A stretch of DNA of 64,000 bases from positions 7,142,501 to 7,206,500 of the forward strand of contig NC_066279.1 of NCBI RefSeq assembly GCF_905404315.1, in the 5' to 3' direction. The notes beneath the pieces were generated by a model, which was not told the origin of the DNA, did not search any database, and worked only from the letters and a program-made list of their open reading frames with translations. The DNA is from Leptidea sinapis (lineage: Eukaryota > Arthropoda > Insecta > Lepidoptera > Pieridae). This document shows, in pieces, positions 24,318-35,859 of this stretch; position 1 is the first letter of the stretch, and the number at the start of each line of letters is the position of its first letter. Both the position numbers and the translations under genes were made by a program.

Positions 24318-24435
24318 CGCTTTTTTTGAAGTGCCTAAACGTCCTGAAACACTGCACAAGGAAGCTCATTCAAAAGCTTGGTTATATTTGCAAGAAAGTT
24401 TCTTGAAAACCGCACATTGGAGTACTTTGTAATTT
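24318..24435 (-). mobile_element. Jockey C-terminal coding fragment
   Basis: CACAAGGAAGCTCATTCAAA, AGTTTCTTGAAAACCGCAC match 43,005-43,075, which codes the FSRSFL..TTKLWNELP block on the minus strand. Confidence 0.6.
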
Positions 24436-24639
24436 GAAAAAAAAAACCGAAGTATTACCTCAAAATATACGGTAACAAAAACTTTATATTGACCCAGAGT
24501 GAAACTTCTCAACTTCTATTTAAGTAATATTGCTCCCGCGATGGAGCTTTGGTATAGTTTTAACTTTATATGAAGAAGTGTGTTAGGCTAAAAATATGTG
24601 ACATGAAAAACAATTTCTTAAATTATAATGATAGCAAAC

Positions 24640-25160
24640 TAAATAATACAGACTTAACATTATTGTCATACATTCTTAAAATGAAATTCTATAGGCACAT
24701 ATGTGAATTTGCCAGAAACTGTCATAACCATAATGTTAACACCAGGAACAGACATAAACTGATGATGCCTACAACTCGGCTAAGGCGAGTTAGTAAGTGT
24801 TTTGTGGGGCGATGTATATGCTTTTACAACAAAATCCCAGAAAATGTTCAAAACAAAAGTATTACGTTATTCAAAAGAATTGTTAAAAACGTTTGTGTGG
24901 TAAAGGTTACTATCACATAAATGACTTTCTTAATGATACCACAGATTGGGAATGGAGTGGCCGCCCTCAGGCTATTAAATAATAAGTTTAATTGTACAAT
25001 ATTACTTTGTAAACATATTTATTCGATGAAACAAAAACCCGCTGAGTTTGTTGCGCGCATTCTTCACAGGTCTTCAATTTGGAATGGGTGGTACTTTTTT
25101 GACTTTCAATAAGTGATGTCACATCCTATTTTGAATAAAAATATTTGAATTTAAATTTCA
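24640..25160 (+). pseudogene. 5'-truncated copy of the 9-kb LINE (C-terminus and 3' UTR)
   Basis: Reads EFARNCHNHNVNTRNRHKLM, MPTTRLRRVSKCFVGRCICF, YNKIPENVQN and ends with VVKVTIT near 24,920. The 3' UTR CGGCCGCCCTCAGGCTATTA-like block, GCTGAGTTTGTTGCGC and CATCCTATTTTGAATAAAAA match 9.2-9.45 kb. The (AT)n run begins just after the tail. Confidence 0.85.
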
Positions 25161-25170
25161 ATATATACCA

Positions 25171-25171
<1 letters not shown>

Positions 25172-25208
<37 letters not shown>
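25172..25208. repeat. (AT)n microsatellite
   Basis: About 18 AT units directly after a LINE 3' tail. Confidence 0.9.
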
Positions 25209-25215
<7 letters not shown>

Positions 25216-25750
25216 GAGGTATTCGTGAACTTTAAATAAATGAGGAATTGTGGTTAAGTTTATACTTGAGGGTAAATTCACACAACAATAATTATAAGTA
25301 CTAGTTTATAGTTTTGTGACTTAAATCCTATTAGAAGCCTATGTTATATTAGGTTACATGACATAACAACTTGACAGTTAGTGTATTAATGCTACAATAG
25401 TAACACTGATGTTAATACTTCAAATATCTTTGTTTAAGATTGCACAAGATCTAGAGAATTTTTCCTGTTCCAATTCCAATCCCGCATTTAGGTCACACAG
25501 AATCTTTGGCTTAGAATGCAACGAATCTCGAGTGTTACACATTCTACACATGCTTTAGCTATTTCCTTTAGCTAAACCTTACTTGAATATCTACATTACT
25601 TAAAAAGTGTAAATAAATCAGAAGAACAGTTACACATTATACATGAATATATACATAATTAAACATGAAAATAATAAACGCTATTTTTAACATGCAGTAA
25701 AGAATATGTCATGTTTTTAAAGTGATAACCCTCACTTCTAGGATTAATAA
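25209..25750. other. AT-rich non-coding stretch
   Basis: Nothing recognised. Confidence 0.4.
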
Positions 25751-25969
25751 ACAAATAAAATTTGAAAAACAAAATTTTATGAACGATGCGGGATTCGAAC
25801 CCACGACCTCCGGCGTTCCGTGCCGGTGCTCTAGCCAACTGAGCTAACCGTTCGAGTAACCCCTCGCTATAAAATTCTGTTTGATTTGTTCAACTCTCAG
25901 GTTGTGGCTTCATCTACATCTTCGAATCCCGCATCGTTCATAAAATTTTGTTTTTCAAATTTTATTTGT
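25751..25969. repeat. Foldback SINE-D: perfect 49-bp inverted repeat
   Basis: Left arm 25,751-25,799 and right arm 25,921-25,969 are exact reverse complements, with a 121-base spacer. Each arm holds the SINE tail (AATTTGAAAAACAAAATTTT) and the acceptor/T-arm half of the tRNA-like head. The left arm continues into a full tRNA-like head on the minus strand; the right arm stops at TTCGAATCCC. Confidence 0.9.
25781..25853 (-). tRNA. tRNA-like cloverleaf (SINE head or pseudogene), anticodon position GGA
   Basis: All four stems pair in 73 nt: acceptor GAACGGT/ATCGTTC, D-stem GCTC/GAGC, anticodon stem CCGGC/GCCGG with loop ACGGAAC, T-stem GTGGG/CCCGC with loop TTCGAAT. The anticodon position reads GGA (serine), but the variable arm has 5 nt whereas serine tRNAs have a long one, and position 33 is C rather than U. 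It is therefore most likely a SINE head, not a working tRNA. No intron. Confidence 0.5.
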
Positions 25970-26054
25970 GTATGCAGTAAAGATTTAAGTTTGTAGGAGA
26001 CTTACCGTGATAACTTACGATTTAATTTATACGATATTCCGAAACAATACGAAA

Positions 26055-26310
26055 ATATTGCCACGTACCTACATACATTAAACGAATGTTTTATTGCGTA
26101 TGAACTTTAGTACAGTAAAAGTATGAAGTATGAATCGCTCTACATTTTAAAGATATTTTTATGCCAATATGGGACGAGACGAGCAGGACGTTCAACTGAT
26201 GGTAATTGATACACCCTGTCTATTACAATACAGTGCCGCTCAGGATTCTTGAAAACCCAAAAAATTCTGAGCGACTCTACAATTGCGCTCGTCACCCTGA
26301 GACACAAGAG
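26055..26310 (-). mobile_element. SINE-A tail half in a duplicated context
   Basis: SINE-A tail half from 26,157 (TTTTATGCCAATATGGGACG) to about 26,310. The preceding 100 bases (CCTACATACATTAAA, TTTTATTGCGTATG, GTACAGTAAAAGTA) match the sequence before the SINE-A at 27,484, including the unusual ATGCCAATA tail variant. Confidence 0.7.
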
Positions 26311-26599
26311 CCTTCTTCGACAAGTCTCTAGCATTTTGGTGAGGGAGATATGAGACTGTGTGTTACCGCACCCGACCATCATTAAACGACTTCGTGATGT
26401 CCTAGTCATTCTTATGACTGTATTACCTTCGCGAACGCAACACCGATACCAGCGCATACGCTAGACAATCCATGCACTACAACGCCTTCGATGGTATAAT
26501 ACAATAAAATAGGAGCGTTTCCTTGAAATTTACACGTAAAACCTACCTACGTCTGAGCGGAGCGCTAGAGTTGGTACATACAAAACATGGCGCGGTGCA

Positions 26600-26760
26600 G
26601 CTAATTTAGCTCGGACAGCGACCAGTCTCAGCGGCGCACGGCATGGCATTCAATAGTTTTGTCTTCCTAAGATTACTTAGCGGCTGTATAATTCGTGTGT
26701 ATGTGTGCGGCACTCAAGTTGAATTACTGTTCTATTACTGTCTTGTGTCGACGGCGAACG
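26600..26760 (+). repeat. Dispersed repeat family I
   Basis: TCGGACAGCGACCAGTCTCA, ATAGTTTTGTCTTCC and CGTGTGTATGTGTGCG match 21,575-21,735. Confidence 0.65.
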
Positions 26761-27169
26761 CAAGATTCCTATTTCGGTCGCTCGCATACGTTATCTAGAT
26801 GCAGGTCAGCGGTCTATTAATTACATTTTAATAATTGTTCTTCACTTCCATTTAGCGTACAGATAGGCTCAGACAAGAGTCTCGTAAGGGATGCTCTTTA
26901 CTGTACGCTTAAAACACACACGGCGACGCTTTGTACCAACCCTGCTCGGTTACATTGGAAAGGCCATAAAGTTAATTTGAAAAAAAATAATCTAGATAAA
27001 TTATAAGGTATTAAAGGAAAAAGGGGTATTAAGGGGAAAAAAGGTGAAAGACACGGACATCTGCCGATAAATTCTTTCATATGTGAGAGTGATATCCGAG
27101 TTGTAGGGTGTCGTGCAAAGATGAAAATGCACAGTCCGGAAATATTTGACAGAGATCCGTACCAACCTG

Positions 27170-27385
27170 TTCATACTCCAAGATAAAAAACCAAGCAGCT
27201 TCTATCGTAACAGTACAGTCTCGTACTCTCACATTTTCTGGACACGTTTTGAGAGTTGAAGAGTTGTCCATAGAACCTTATGGTGCTAGGATGGTTGAAG
27301 GACACACGCATGAGGTTCTCATCACCTATGAGATGTACTGACCAAATCGAAACAGCTTTGGAGGGACTATTGTACGAATTTAATA
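27170..27385 (+). pseudogene. C-terminal fragment of an RTE-like RT
   Basis: Reads TFSGHVLRVEELSIEPYGAR, MVEGHTHEV and, in the next frame, DQIETALEGL. The GHV.R.....YA.M..G and W.DQIE.AL patterns are typical of the C-terminal region of RTE-type RTs. The T-C-T-C-rich arginine codons between them have decayed. Confidence 0.65.
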
Positions 27386-27483
27386 CGTTTAATACTTGCC
27401 TACATACATTAAATAAACGTTTTATTGTGTATGCACTTTTGTACAGTAAAAGTACATTAATTGAGCGAGCGATCCAAAGAGCC

Positions 27484-27762
27484 TTTTTTTATGCCAATAC
27501 GGGACGAGACGAGCAGGACGTTGAACTGATGCCCAATCACAATGCAGTGCCGCTCAGGATTTTTGAAAAACTCAACGGTACTACAATTACGTCCGTCACC
27601 TTGAGACATAAGATGTTGCGTCTCATCTGCCAGTGATTTCACTAGCTACGGCGCTCTTCAGACCGAAACACAATAATGCTTACACATTACTGCTTCACGG
27701 CAGAAATAGGTGTCGTTGTGGTTGGTACCCATAATCTAGCAGGCATCCTGTGCAAAGGAGGT
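27484..27762 (-). mobile_element. SINE-A copy
   Basis: ATGCCAATACGGGACGAGAC at the tail, CTAGCAGGCATCCTGTGCAA at the head. Directly followed by an inverted SINE-A tail at 27,768. Confidence 0.85.
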
Positions 27763-27767
27763 CAAAG

Positions 27768-27861
27768 AATCCTGAGCGGTACAGCATTGTAATGGGCAGG
27801 GCGCATCAATTACTATCAGTCGAACGTGCTGATCGTCTCGTCCCTTATTGACATAAAAGTT
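27768..27861 (+). mobile_element. SINE-A 3' tail fragment, inverted relative to its neighbour
   Basis: AAGAATCCTGAGCGGTACAG through CTGATCGTCTCGTCCCTTAT to GACATAAAAG. Confidence 0.85.
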
Positions 27862-28424
27862 AATGAAAGAGTTATCGTTTTATATTTGACCAGAAATCGT
27901 TCAAGTTATGATAAATACGAAACTATACAAGAACACTGAAAAAAATATTTCTCGGAAACTACTGAAAATATATTTTTGAATATTTAATCAAATTTATAAT
28001 TATTAAATAATAGAATGAATAACGAAGGCATAATGTACATTTAAACGAGACAAAGCGTCTAGACTTAGGCTTCTATTACTTATCATAGTTTGTGCGGTTA
28101 AAGAGGCCTTTATAAGATCAAACGCTAACTTTAATTAGCCATCAAAGAGTCTTTAGAAGTAAATTAGGACTTATAAAATACTCCAGCAACGTTGAAGAAA
28201 TTATTAATAATGTTACTAATAATTAGCAATTCTGTTGGTATTCACTCATATTCTTAATGTTTTATTAATAAAATCTTACGTGGCACTTACATTATGCACG
28301 CTGTTAATATTTTTGTGTTGATAATCCTTATTAATATGATTATTATTTTTGAAATTTTAGGATTAAGAAAAGTTTAACGATTGACTGACACCAATTCGTC
28401 GATTTTCGCAAGTCTGTCCGTATT
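27862..28424. other. AT-rich non-coding stretch
   Basis: Nothing recognised. Confidence 0.4.
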
Positions 28425-28930
28425 TTTTAATGAAAATAAGGGTCGTGACGAGTAGGACGTTCAGCTGATGGTAATCGACACACCCTGCCCATTACAATGC
28501 AGCGCCACTCATGATTCTTGAAATACCCAAGAATTCTGTGCGGCACTACAACTGCCCTTGAGACATATATATAATATTTTTTTTATTTTTTATATAATAT
28601 TGATACACTTTTTACACAAATTATCTTGCCCCAAATTAAGCATACATAGCCTGTGTTATGGGTAACAAGACAACGATATATTTAATACAATATACATACT
28701 TAAACATGCATTAATACATATAAACATACATAATTAAATTTAAACATCCAATACTCGATATTCATCATATAAATGCTTGCACCTTCCGGGATTCGCACCC
28801 GGGACCTCTAGCTTAGTAGTTAGGATCGCTAACCAAGTCTCATTTGCCCAGTAATTTCACTAGTTACGGCGCCCTTCGGGCCGGAACACAATAATGCTTA
28901 CACATTACTGCTTTACGGCAGAAATAACAT
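28425..28930 (-). mobile_element. SINE-A interrupted by SINE-B
   Basis: The SINE-A tail half is at 28,428-28,570 and its middle resumes at 28,836 with TCTCATTTGCCCAGTAATTT, ending near 28,930. The gap is filled by a SINE-B on the same strand. Confidence 0.8.
28575..28833 (-). mobile_element. SINE-B nested in SINE-A
   Basis: ACACAAATTATCTTGCCCCA, GACAACGATATATTTAATAC and the B-box complement CCGGGATTCGCACCCGGGAC identify it. The tail is a T/A-rich run instead of (ATT)n. Confidence 0.85.
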
Positions 28931-29039
28931 ATATAAATGCTTAATGCTTAATGTAAACGAAAGAAATTCGACGTAAGATAGTTTTGTGAAGTTTCAAGTA
29001 CCAACATGAGTTTTATATTCATACGCCTTCATTATTTAT

Positions 29040-29430
29040 TTATTTTTTATGGAAAAGGAGGACAAACGAGCGTACGAGTCATTTGGTGTAAAGTGATCAC
29101 CGCCGCCCACATTCTCTTGCAATACCAGAGGAATCACAGGAGCGTTGCCGGAAACACCGCACAGGGAAGCTCATTTCACAACTTTGTAGTACGTGGAAGA
29201 AAGCACCTTGAAAAGCGCACTGTAGAGGACTGTCACACATCCAGATGGTGCAGATGATATCCTTACTTGTGGCGTGTCGTGCAAAGGTGGAATTCGGCGG
29301 CACGAATCAGGTGAAACAGCTCTTCGGAACATTCCTCGCGATAAATGCGGTAGAAGACACACAGTGAAGGGACGTCTCTACGCAACGCCAAGTGATCCAG
29401 ACGTTCACAGAGCACTGGGTTTATAATTGA
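29040..29430 (-). pseudogene. Jockey RT C-terminus and 3' end
   Basis: The minus strand reads VLCERLDHLALRRDVPSLCV, FYRIYREECSEELFHLIRAA and EFHLCTTRHK. After a shift it continues through the LDVW, FQGAFFHVL region to the 3' end TGTTTGTCCTCCTTTTCCAT-like terminus at 29,045-29,065. The same block occurs at 40.5 kb, 43.0 kb and 63.6 kb. Confidence 0.8.
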
Positions 29431-29599
29431 TAGTTCTGTTATCGTGCATTTGAAATAGTATAAGCCTAGGTTTAACATCCATTAAGCAACAATGGAACTG
29501 GACATCAAAAATGGATACCACTAAATAAGTGTTTTCTGTTTGTATACTTGAGTAGCTTCAGTGGGACAAATAGTGCAGTAATTGCACAGTTAGCTTGAA

Positions 29600-29641
29600 G
29601 AACTGTTTCTGAACTGACCCACGTCAGTTCAGAAACAGTTC
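29600..29641. repeat. Perfect 19-bp hairpin
   Basis: Arm GAACTGTTTCTGAACTGAC, loop CCAC, exact complementary arm. Too short for a typical pre-microRNA. Not within any recognised element. Confidence 0.85.
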
Positions 29642-29814
29642 CTACCCCACGGTAACTACGGCATCCATCAAAGGAGGCGATATAATTCTACAGAGGTTGC
29701 ATTGATAGGAAAGTTAAATTATTTCAGTTGCATTTATTATAATTTGATATTATGGAATAAATCTGTAGATTTATTTAAAATATTAACTGAATTTGATCTC
29801 AATGACTTATCAGG

Positions 29815-30150
29815 CATAATTTATTGCGGCTATACTTCTTTAGGCGCGCTATGGAAAAATGATGTGAGTAAAATTTTAAGATGCGCGCGCATCTCTGTAA
29901 CACAAAAGTAACAGGGTGAAGTTGGTTCCTCAAATTTTTTGACGTTTGCGACATTTGTTAGTTTTTTTTTTGGATTTTTCGTCCATTAAAGCCATTGTTG
30001 CAAGATTTTTACAACAGGTATTGTTCTTTCTACGTTCGTAGAATAGCACGAAGAATAAGTAATTTTAAGAATTTTTGCTTTGTTAGGCCAAAGAAGTATA
30101 ACTTCTTGCGTGCATACATAACTACACACACACACTTTTTTTTACACCAA
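29815..30150 (-). repeat. Dispersed repeat family G
   Basis: CTATACTTCTTTAGGCGCGC, GATGCGCGCGCATCTCTGTA and AAGTATAACTTCTTGCGTGC match 36,160-36,425 in the same orientation and 18,316-18,670 in reverse. An (AC)n run follows. Confidence 0.7.
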
Positions 30151-30399
30151 TTCGAAGATGATGTCGGAATGTGTATTACAATTTAACTTTGATGATAGTT
30201 TCACCTACGTGTCTGATTACGACAGAGCAAATTTATGACAATCTCTTATAAGTGCCTTACCTAGCAACAGAATACTTTTTGTTTTTTAATATTCAACTTA
30301 AGGAGAGTGTCCCGAAGGGATGTTTGATCTGACGCTTTCCACCGAACCCTACCCTAAACTTAAACTTCTTTCTAGCATTCAAAACAAATCTTATAACTA

Positions 30400-30910
30400 T
30401 ATTTTCAATACTAAGACTACATAAAATAAGAACTGTCATTACGTGGAAGCGTACCAAGAATACTGGCAGCATTTCCGCGTTAGATAGCTAGGCTGATCCA
30501 TTAACCGAAATAGCTGGCAGCGCTTGGGTTTCCAGTAGTCTTACTGAAACGCGAAGTTTTTAAGTAAACTTAACGTAACGTAACTTTGAACATTCTCCGC
30601 GCCTCTGGGCCCCACGGGCCACGTGTTTCGACACCAATCGGCCCAAAGATGTATGACTCATTGGAGCCATCATATTTGCGACGCTTGCTGTGTTTGGCAG
30701 TCGAAGCAGCAGCCCCAGCACCAACTGAGGTAACTTGGACATGAGAAGGAGCCAGAGTATCGACGCAAGTTGCGTCCCAGACCAGCGCCCTTCACCAGAG
30801 TCATTCCATCAGGACGCTTGCCATCGCGGCGGGTTATACTATTTGGCTCTTAAACAGCTGGTATATTAAGAGCGGCAAATGCCCTGCGGATGACTTCATT
30901 GATTAACTTA
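30400..30910 (-). pseudogene. Decayed ORF of an unnamed repeat family (CVDTLAPSH motif)
   Basis: The minus strand reads EVIRRAFAALNIPAV, RRDGKRPDGMTLV, then after a shift LVWDATCVDTLAPSHVQV, TSVGAGAAASTAKHSKRRKY, ESYIFGPIGVETRGPWGPEA and, after a gap, TTGNPSAASYF and RGNAASILGTLP. Partial copies are at 32,262-32,335 and 50,050-50,190. I recall similar repeat ORFs in other invertebrates but know no firm function. The spaced D, E and K residues could fit a PD-(D/E)XK nuclease fold, which is a guess. It has a stop and a frameshift, so it is dead here. Confidence 0.65.
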
Positions 30911-31039
30911 ATTCTAGCATTTATATGTATTGTGTTCCTCCAGTGCGGTTAAGGGACCTTCTTCCATTCCAACTTAACAGGGGAATGTCTTTCATGTGTG
31001 GATATCCAGTGTAATACTATATACATTTTAAGGGACAGC

Positions 31040-31115
31040 AACGCTTCTGTGTATTCCTCTGGTGTTCTAAGAGTATCTGCGATAGTGATCACTTACCATC
31101 AGTTGACCCCATCCG
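31040..31115 (+). mobile_element. Jockey 3' end fragment
   Basis: CTTCTGTGTATTCCTCTGGT and AGTGATCACTTACCATCAG match the Jockey 3' terminal region at 40.8 kb. Confidence 0.55.
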
Positions 31116-32261
31116 TACGTTAATTTCTACTAAGAATATATAAGCATGAGATTGAAAAATCATACGTTTTAAATTAAATGTCCGAAGTATCTATTACATT
31201 GAAACCAGATATAACTTAATTGTTCATTATTAATTCTCCGGAGATATTTCAGCAATACAATGAACGATAGTAAATGTCATGTAGACGTAACAATAGCTCC
31301 CTAACTAGCTAGGTTCTATGTTGTATTGTATTTGATGGTCATGTCCGGTGTCCCTGAGGTATTTATGATTGTAGTTGTATTTGTTTTCTTTAATTAACGC
31401 GACTGACTATCATAATAACAAAATAATTTTACATTGGACAATTGGAAACGCTTACAATTTTTCATTTAACATTTTATTTTATTAGATCAATATAAGAAGA
31501 GACTTAGTAACCCAAACTTACAGAACTTGCGTGACAAATAACATATTTTTTTGAAGTTTTAGTAGTATTTTATGAAGGTTCAATAACTAATGTTTTATTT
31601 ATTTGTTTTTTGTTTTGAAGGGTCCGTAGCTACTACGTAAGTCGGTACTGGCTAGGAGTCGATGTAATTCCTAGCCAACGGATATGTTTAAAGCATTTAA
31701 GCAAATAGCAATCATATATCGTGAACTTATAATGTCAGACATATATTGTCAAAATTATTAATTAGCCCTTTTTTATTTTCACGGGACTTATGGATAAAAA
31801 GAGCAATGCACGGAGAGCCCTGGAACAAGCTGGAAGATACCCAGAAATGGGATCCAATCAATAATGACGAAGACAGTACATTACAATAGTTTATATAATT
31901 ATTTAGATTAAAATATTATATAAATAATAACTATCTATACTAATAAATGAGGAGTCGTTTTTTTCCTTCGGTTGTAGCGGTTATATATTCGCAATTCAAA
32001 TAATTCAGTCAATGACACTTCATAAATTTCTATGGCAAGCGTTCTTTAATTTATATGGCATAACAGGCCGTTTGCCGGGTCATTCGTTCTATTATACTCA
32101 AGTAATCTTTTATTACGAAATGTATTTTCGATTATAATGGATGTAATTCTAGATTACAACTGTTATTTAACAGTAGCATTGTCATTGTAACCTAATTATG
32201 GATTGGAAATAAATGGGTTTTATTATTATGATTTAAACTGGTGCAAGACTAAGATGCGTCG
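31116..32261. other. Mostly non-coding stretch
   Basis: At 31,925-32,090 there are degraded ends of the AGCTGACCCGGCAAACG-type repeat (ATACTAATAAATGAGGAG and CCGTTTGCCGGGTCA). No gene seen. Confidence 0.4.
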
Positions 32262-32335
32262 ACACTCTGGCTCCTTCCCATATCCAAGCTACTAGAGTGA
32301 CTGCATCAACTGCTCCACGTGGCAGACGGTACAAA
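32262..32335 (+). pseudogene. Short fragment of the CVDTLAPSH family
   Basis: Reads CVDTLAPSHIQATRVTASTA then RRYK, collinear with the copy at 30.4-30.9 kb. Confidence 0.6.
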
Positions 32336-33800
32336 TAATATGTCAATCAAATGGTCTTACAAGCTCTTGATAAAGTTCTGTTGTATGTTTATTCGACTCA
32401 AATATTGCTTCTGAATTCTAATTCGTAAGCCAGCTACCTGCAAAACATGAAAATAAATTCTGTGGTTGTATTAACAGGTGCTCATAATTTTGTATGGTCT
32501 CTAAATGAATTATTTTTATTATATTAATACAGTATTTTTCTCATTTTTACTAAATTCATTAACATGTTTCGGTACGAACATAGCACTCTAGCACGTTTGT
32601 GCACTTTGGTGTCGAGACATAATGTGGCACTACATGTAAAATACTCATGCATCGGCAGTTATTGTGATCAGTGGATCAGCCTAGCTTTCAAGCTTCTGAC
32701 GTGGAAATTCACTTATATACTTAACCTGTAGACTAATTTAAACCTTTTTACTTTATTAAGTTTCTCTTTTTTGTGATTATTTAGTCTTAATATAAACTCT
32801 TTACGCCTGAAACACAGGTTTACCTAGTTCAGGCACAGTGTTAATAAGCTTTTAAGTAAGACGTGTATAATTATTATTATTTTGTAATTTAATAATCTCT
32901 CAGTAAATAAAATTTAAATTGAATTCAATTGTTAGTTAGTTTTTGAATAGCGTAAACTACGTCAACTATAGTATAATGTACAAGAGCGGTTTTTTTGTCC
33001 GAAAAACAATCTGAGTTACTCTCAAGTCAACTAAAGAAGTTTTACATCAAAATAATCCCGCTAATTTAAGTTAGGTTATTTTCTATCTGTTACCATCGAA
33101 AGGAAAACTTTGTGATGCGACTAAACTATAGTTCCACAGTAACAGAAACCACAAAATACGAAGAGTTTGCCAAATACCCAAGTTCCATCTAATACGATCG
33201 AAAATTCTTATCTATTGAACGTTTTTTTCATTTACGTTATATAATATAATAAAATAAGGTTGCTATAAATAAAATTCTATTATTTTCTTACATTCCATTG
33301 CTATGGTTATTTGACATTTTAATTAATACTAACTTTCACTTATGACATTATAAATATAATAATTAGCAGCCGTTTAATATTATATTATATTTATTATTAT
33401 ATTTAGTATATTTTTAGTAATTCTCTGACTGTGTAATCACGTGTTAAAGTGTGACGCCACCTTTTTATGAATTTGTGTCATTAAGTTGGTAGTATAAGAT
33501 TTTACTGGTTATAATAAGTTGGTAGTGACGGTCACTAATCGGCTAATCGCTAGCAGTTTAGAGATGAGTTCTCTGGGAGCAGTCCAGGGTTGGGACAGAC
33601 GCCTTAAAGCGACGTTTTCAGAAGACTGTAGTGCCATCTGTTAGTTAGGTGTCACTTGCTTTGAAACCTTTTAACTTTTCTTTATTTGTGTCACTGCCCA
33701 CTGGTCATAAAATGGCGGCTACTTCTAGCGTTTGCGCATGTATGTAGCTCTCGTGTTCCATTTTGCATATTTACTACACTAAATCTGTCCTTTATGTTCT
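32336..33800. other. AT-rich non-coding stretch
   Basis: Nothing recognised. Confidence 0.4.
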
Positions 33801-33908
33801 ATGTTGTGACAAAATTAAATAACTAACTCTACGCGCAACTTCAACATGGCAAAAAAATGCAATACCTACATAAAAAGTAGAGTTAGTTATTTAATTACGT
33901 CACAACAT
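33801..33908. repeat. 32-bp inverted repeat (hairpin) with 44-base loop
   Basis: Left arm 33,801-33,832 and right arm 33,877-33,908 pair at 30 of 32 positions; the core arm is TTAAATAACTAACTCTAC. It sits in a moderately GC-richer patch, 33,550-34,050. Confidence 0.85.
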
Positions 33909-35859
33909 CAAAAATGAATTTTTTAATTTGGAGCTTATATATAGTTAATTTCGGGGCCAATCTCCAGATGGCGCTAGTTTTCAAATTGACAGCTCATAAT
34001 GCGTAGAGAGGGCTCTCATTTCCCTTTATATTATTATTCTCTTTGGAGCAGTCGAAGGTGGTGGACGTGTTGGTCACCCGAGTGCCCTAGTAAAATATAT
34101 CATTAATGTATTACTGTGCACTTAGTTGTGATTAGAATAAAAGTATTAAATATATGTTCTACTGAATTTATCAAGAAGTTTCATTATACAATAATAAAAA
34201 GTGTCAATAAATCTTGAAAATTATATTAATTGAAATCAACTACTATACAATTATTAAAATTCATTTTATTCACTTATTACAATATTACTATATCCGAATA
34301 CCGAACGGCGCTGACGTTAATTGTTTTAGGTATAGCGAATAATAATTAACAATGAGAAGTCACTGACAGCTAAACACAGCTCATATTAGTTTAGCTGTCT
34401 TTGGTTCCTGTATTGTATGTAAATAACTAGTAACATAATAGAGAATAGATAAGATATTTAGATACATAAAAAAAAACATGCTTAATTAACTTTATAGAAA
34501 CATATTGTTGACTCGTCACATTAACATTTATTGCGATCGAACGAACGACAACGAACGAATGAACGTTTTTAATGGATCCAACACTCGCAAGCACAATTAT
34601 AATCCAATAACCTAGAACTCATTTTCATTGTTGACTTGAAAGTTTTTCCAAAAACAATTTGAATATATAAATTATTTACACTCTATTGTTATTGGCCTCT
34701 ATGTTGAGACTTAACTAGTATATAGAATCAGCAGTTAGATAAATTTATTACAAATTGAAGTTCACACAATAAGGGCATTATTGTTATTCATAAGGCAAAC
34801 CATTACGTGAAAATATGACCTCGTAAATATATGTTGATAACGAGCGGATCCTGCAAGAGATCACTCCAGCTCCATTAAGAGCCATTTGATCGAGAAATTT
34901 CCATTAGGTGTCGACAGACGCGTATGTTTTATGACTAAAGTGTTTTAGTGAAAATTGAACTAAATTCGATAACTTAATAGAGCTTCGTTATGAACTTACT
35001 GAAATATAATTTAATTATAAAATTATTAAACTGTAATTATACTAATTACTTTCCAGCGTAATTACTGCACTGACGGTCGCATCTACGCGGTTGAAAATAA
35101 AGGGGAGTTGAAGGGGTGGGTGGCTCCATGTACGTCTTCAGCAATCTCTTGCCGAAGCATCCACAAACTCACCTCCTCCAACCACGTGGTCTGAGCTACA
35201 CCGCCGCCTAAAAGAGATGCTCCGTTTCGACATTTCATCGCGCAGTTGTCACCGTCAATTATCATCGATACGACTTGAAGCGCAGCACACCACTAAGGAG
35301 TGCCCCCACCCGTTGTAAGAACAGTCGCTCACGCAAATCGCAGAGCTGCCAACGCAGTAAACAATATGCTTTTCCAGGGCTTTAAGGCGAGCACATTGGT
35401 ACATATGTAAATAGGATAGTCACTTAATGATGACCCTAACTACAGCCCGTTGAGATCGATATACAGTCCTTACTTTTGATTCATTTACTATCTTTTAGCC
35501 TCAGGTGACGTAATTCGGGTTGTCACATAGTATACACGGTGTTTTTATGTATTACGATAAAGATAGTGTTACGTAACTTCTTGAAAAATTCCGGAGATTG
35601 TCGTAAACGTAAAAATAATAGTTTAAGCTACGTCTAATAATAACACTAAAAATAAAGAATTTCACTAATAATCTAAACAAAAAGACCAATTAAAGTTAAT
35701 TAAAAGATATCTGACTATACCTTATTTACTAGCTCAGTCAGTTAATGAACGACCGACAAAACGACTTTTGCCATGCACGATATGCCAGCGATCGTCTATA
35801 ATATCTAACAAGAAGATGTGCGACGACTATCAAAAGTGAGGAGAAGACCTGGATATAGC
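33909..35859. other. Non-coding stretch
   Basis: The block at 35,080-35,340 is GC-richer than its surroundings and contains a short open frame, but I could not assign it. No other gene seen. Confidence 0.35.

Noticed and set aside
25781..25853. Functional tRNA-Ser gene
   Set aside because: Wrong variable arm length for serine, C33, and the sequence is continuous with a SINE tail that is repeated elsewhere.
29600..29641. Pre-microRNA
   Set aside because: The stem is only 19 bp with a 4-base loop, too short for a standard animal precursor.
35083..35265. Short GC-richer frame as a gene
   Set aside because: No motif, no splice context and no similarity that I recognise. Could be any repeat.
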